5,548 nucleotides of DNA from positions 1 through 5,548 of the forward strand of contig AQRW01000096.1 in assembly GCA_000402295.1 (NCBI GenBank). The letters are read 5' to 3'. Positions 5,473 to 5,548 of this stretch are shown piece by piece. Positions within the stretch are counted from its first letter, which is position 1. Every line of letters starts with the position of its first letter. The stretch comes from Candidatus Aerophobus profundus SCGC AAA252-L23 (GTDB lineage Bacteria; Aerophobota; Aerophobia; Aerophobales; Aerophobaceae). Below the pieces are notes generated by a model. That model did no database searches. It was not told the origin of the DNA and saw only the letters and a list, made by a program, of their open reading frames with translations. The position numbers and the translations under genes were made by a program.

Positions 5473-5548
5473 TTTTCCCTCCTTGTTTTTTACTTAGTAG
5501 TGTCAAACATAATCTATTCTTTTGGTAATTGGTAGGCGCAGGCTTTAG

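Noticed and set aside
5162..5497. 111-codon and 72-codon plus-strand frames opposite the 104-aa gene.
   Set aside because: The minus-strand gene has a strong ribosome binding site and a coherent composition; the plus-strand products are Ser/Leu-rich and typical of antisense translation.
5514..5546. Minus-strand frame ending KACAYQLPKE and a TAG at 5514-5516, a possible tail of another gene upstream of the 104-aa gene.
   Set aside because: Only ten codons are visible with no recognisable motif; it could be chance. The 41-base gap to the next start would suit an operon, but this cannot be supported.
5525..5548. Sequence resembling the D-arm of a leucine tRNA (AATTGGTAGGCGC followed by GGCTTTAG) at the right edge, plus strand.
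   Set aside because: The bases before it (CTATTCTTTT) do not make a plausible acceptor stem or tRNA-Leu 5' end, the D-stem pairing is poor, and the rest lies outside the window.

Overview
The window is bacterial chromosomal DNA. It carries a lipid II flippase gene (murJ), ribosomal protein S20 (rpsT) and elongation factor 4 (lepA), all with clear bacterial hallmarks. Base composition is moderate (about mid-40s % G+C by eye, not counted). Initiation codons are often GTG or TTG. Several genes look unfamiliar, so an uncultivated or poorly sampled lineage is plausible, but nothing here fixes the phylum.

Layout. (1) Positions 45-1226, minus strand: a MurJ-type flippase that stops abruptly after the tenth or so transmembrane helix, without the expected C-terminal third of helices. 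A plus-strand reading frame open from base 1 to a stop at 100-102 runs antisense through this end, so there may be a rearrangement junction near base 87. (2) Positions 1227-1397: divergent intergenic region with a good sigma-70-like promoter (extended -10) firing toward rpsT and a perfect 8-bp inverted repeat at the expected transcription start. (3) Positions 1398-3486, plus strand: rpsT then lepA, 31 bases apart, probably one transcript. Both proteins are full length and normal. (4) Positions 3501-5472, minus strand, convergent with lepA and separated from it by only 14 bases: four genes in one direction, with overlapping or closely spaced ends between the first three. In transcription order they encode a 104-aa soluble protein, a 97-aa His/Asp-containing protein, a small membrane protein and a secreted bacterial SH3 protein. 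None of the four has a function I can name.

Working together: rpsT-lepA is a translation unit (30S assembly and EF4 GTPase). murJ serves peptidoglycan synthesis, if it is functional at all. The right-hand cluster probably forms one operon ending in an envelope protein: two small soluble proteins, a membrane protein and an exported SH3b protein. Its function is unknown and it is the most likely place for undescribed biology. No tRNA, rRNA, CRISPR array, insertion sequence or convincing intrinsic terminator was found.
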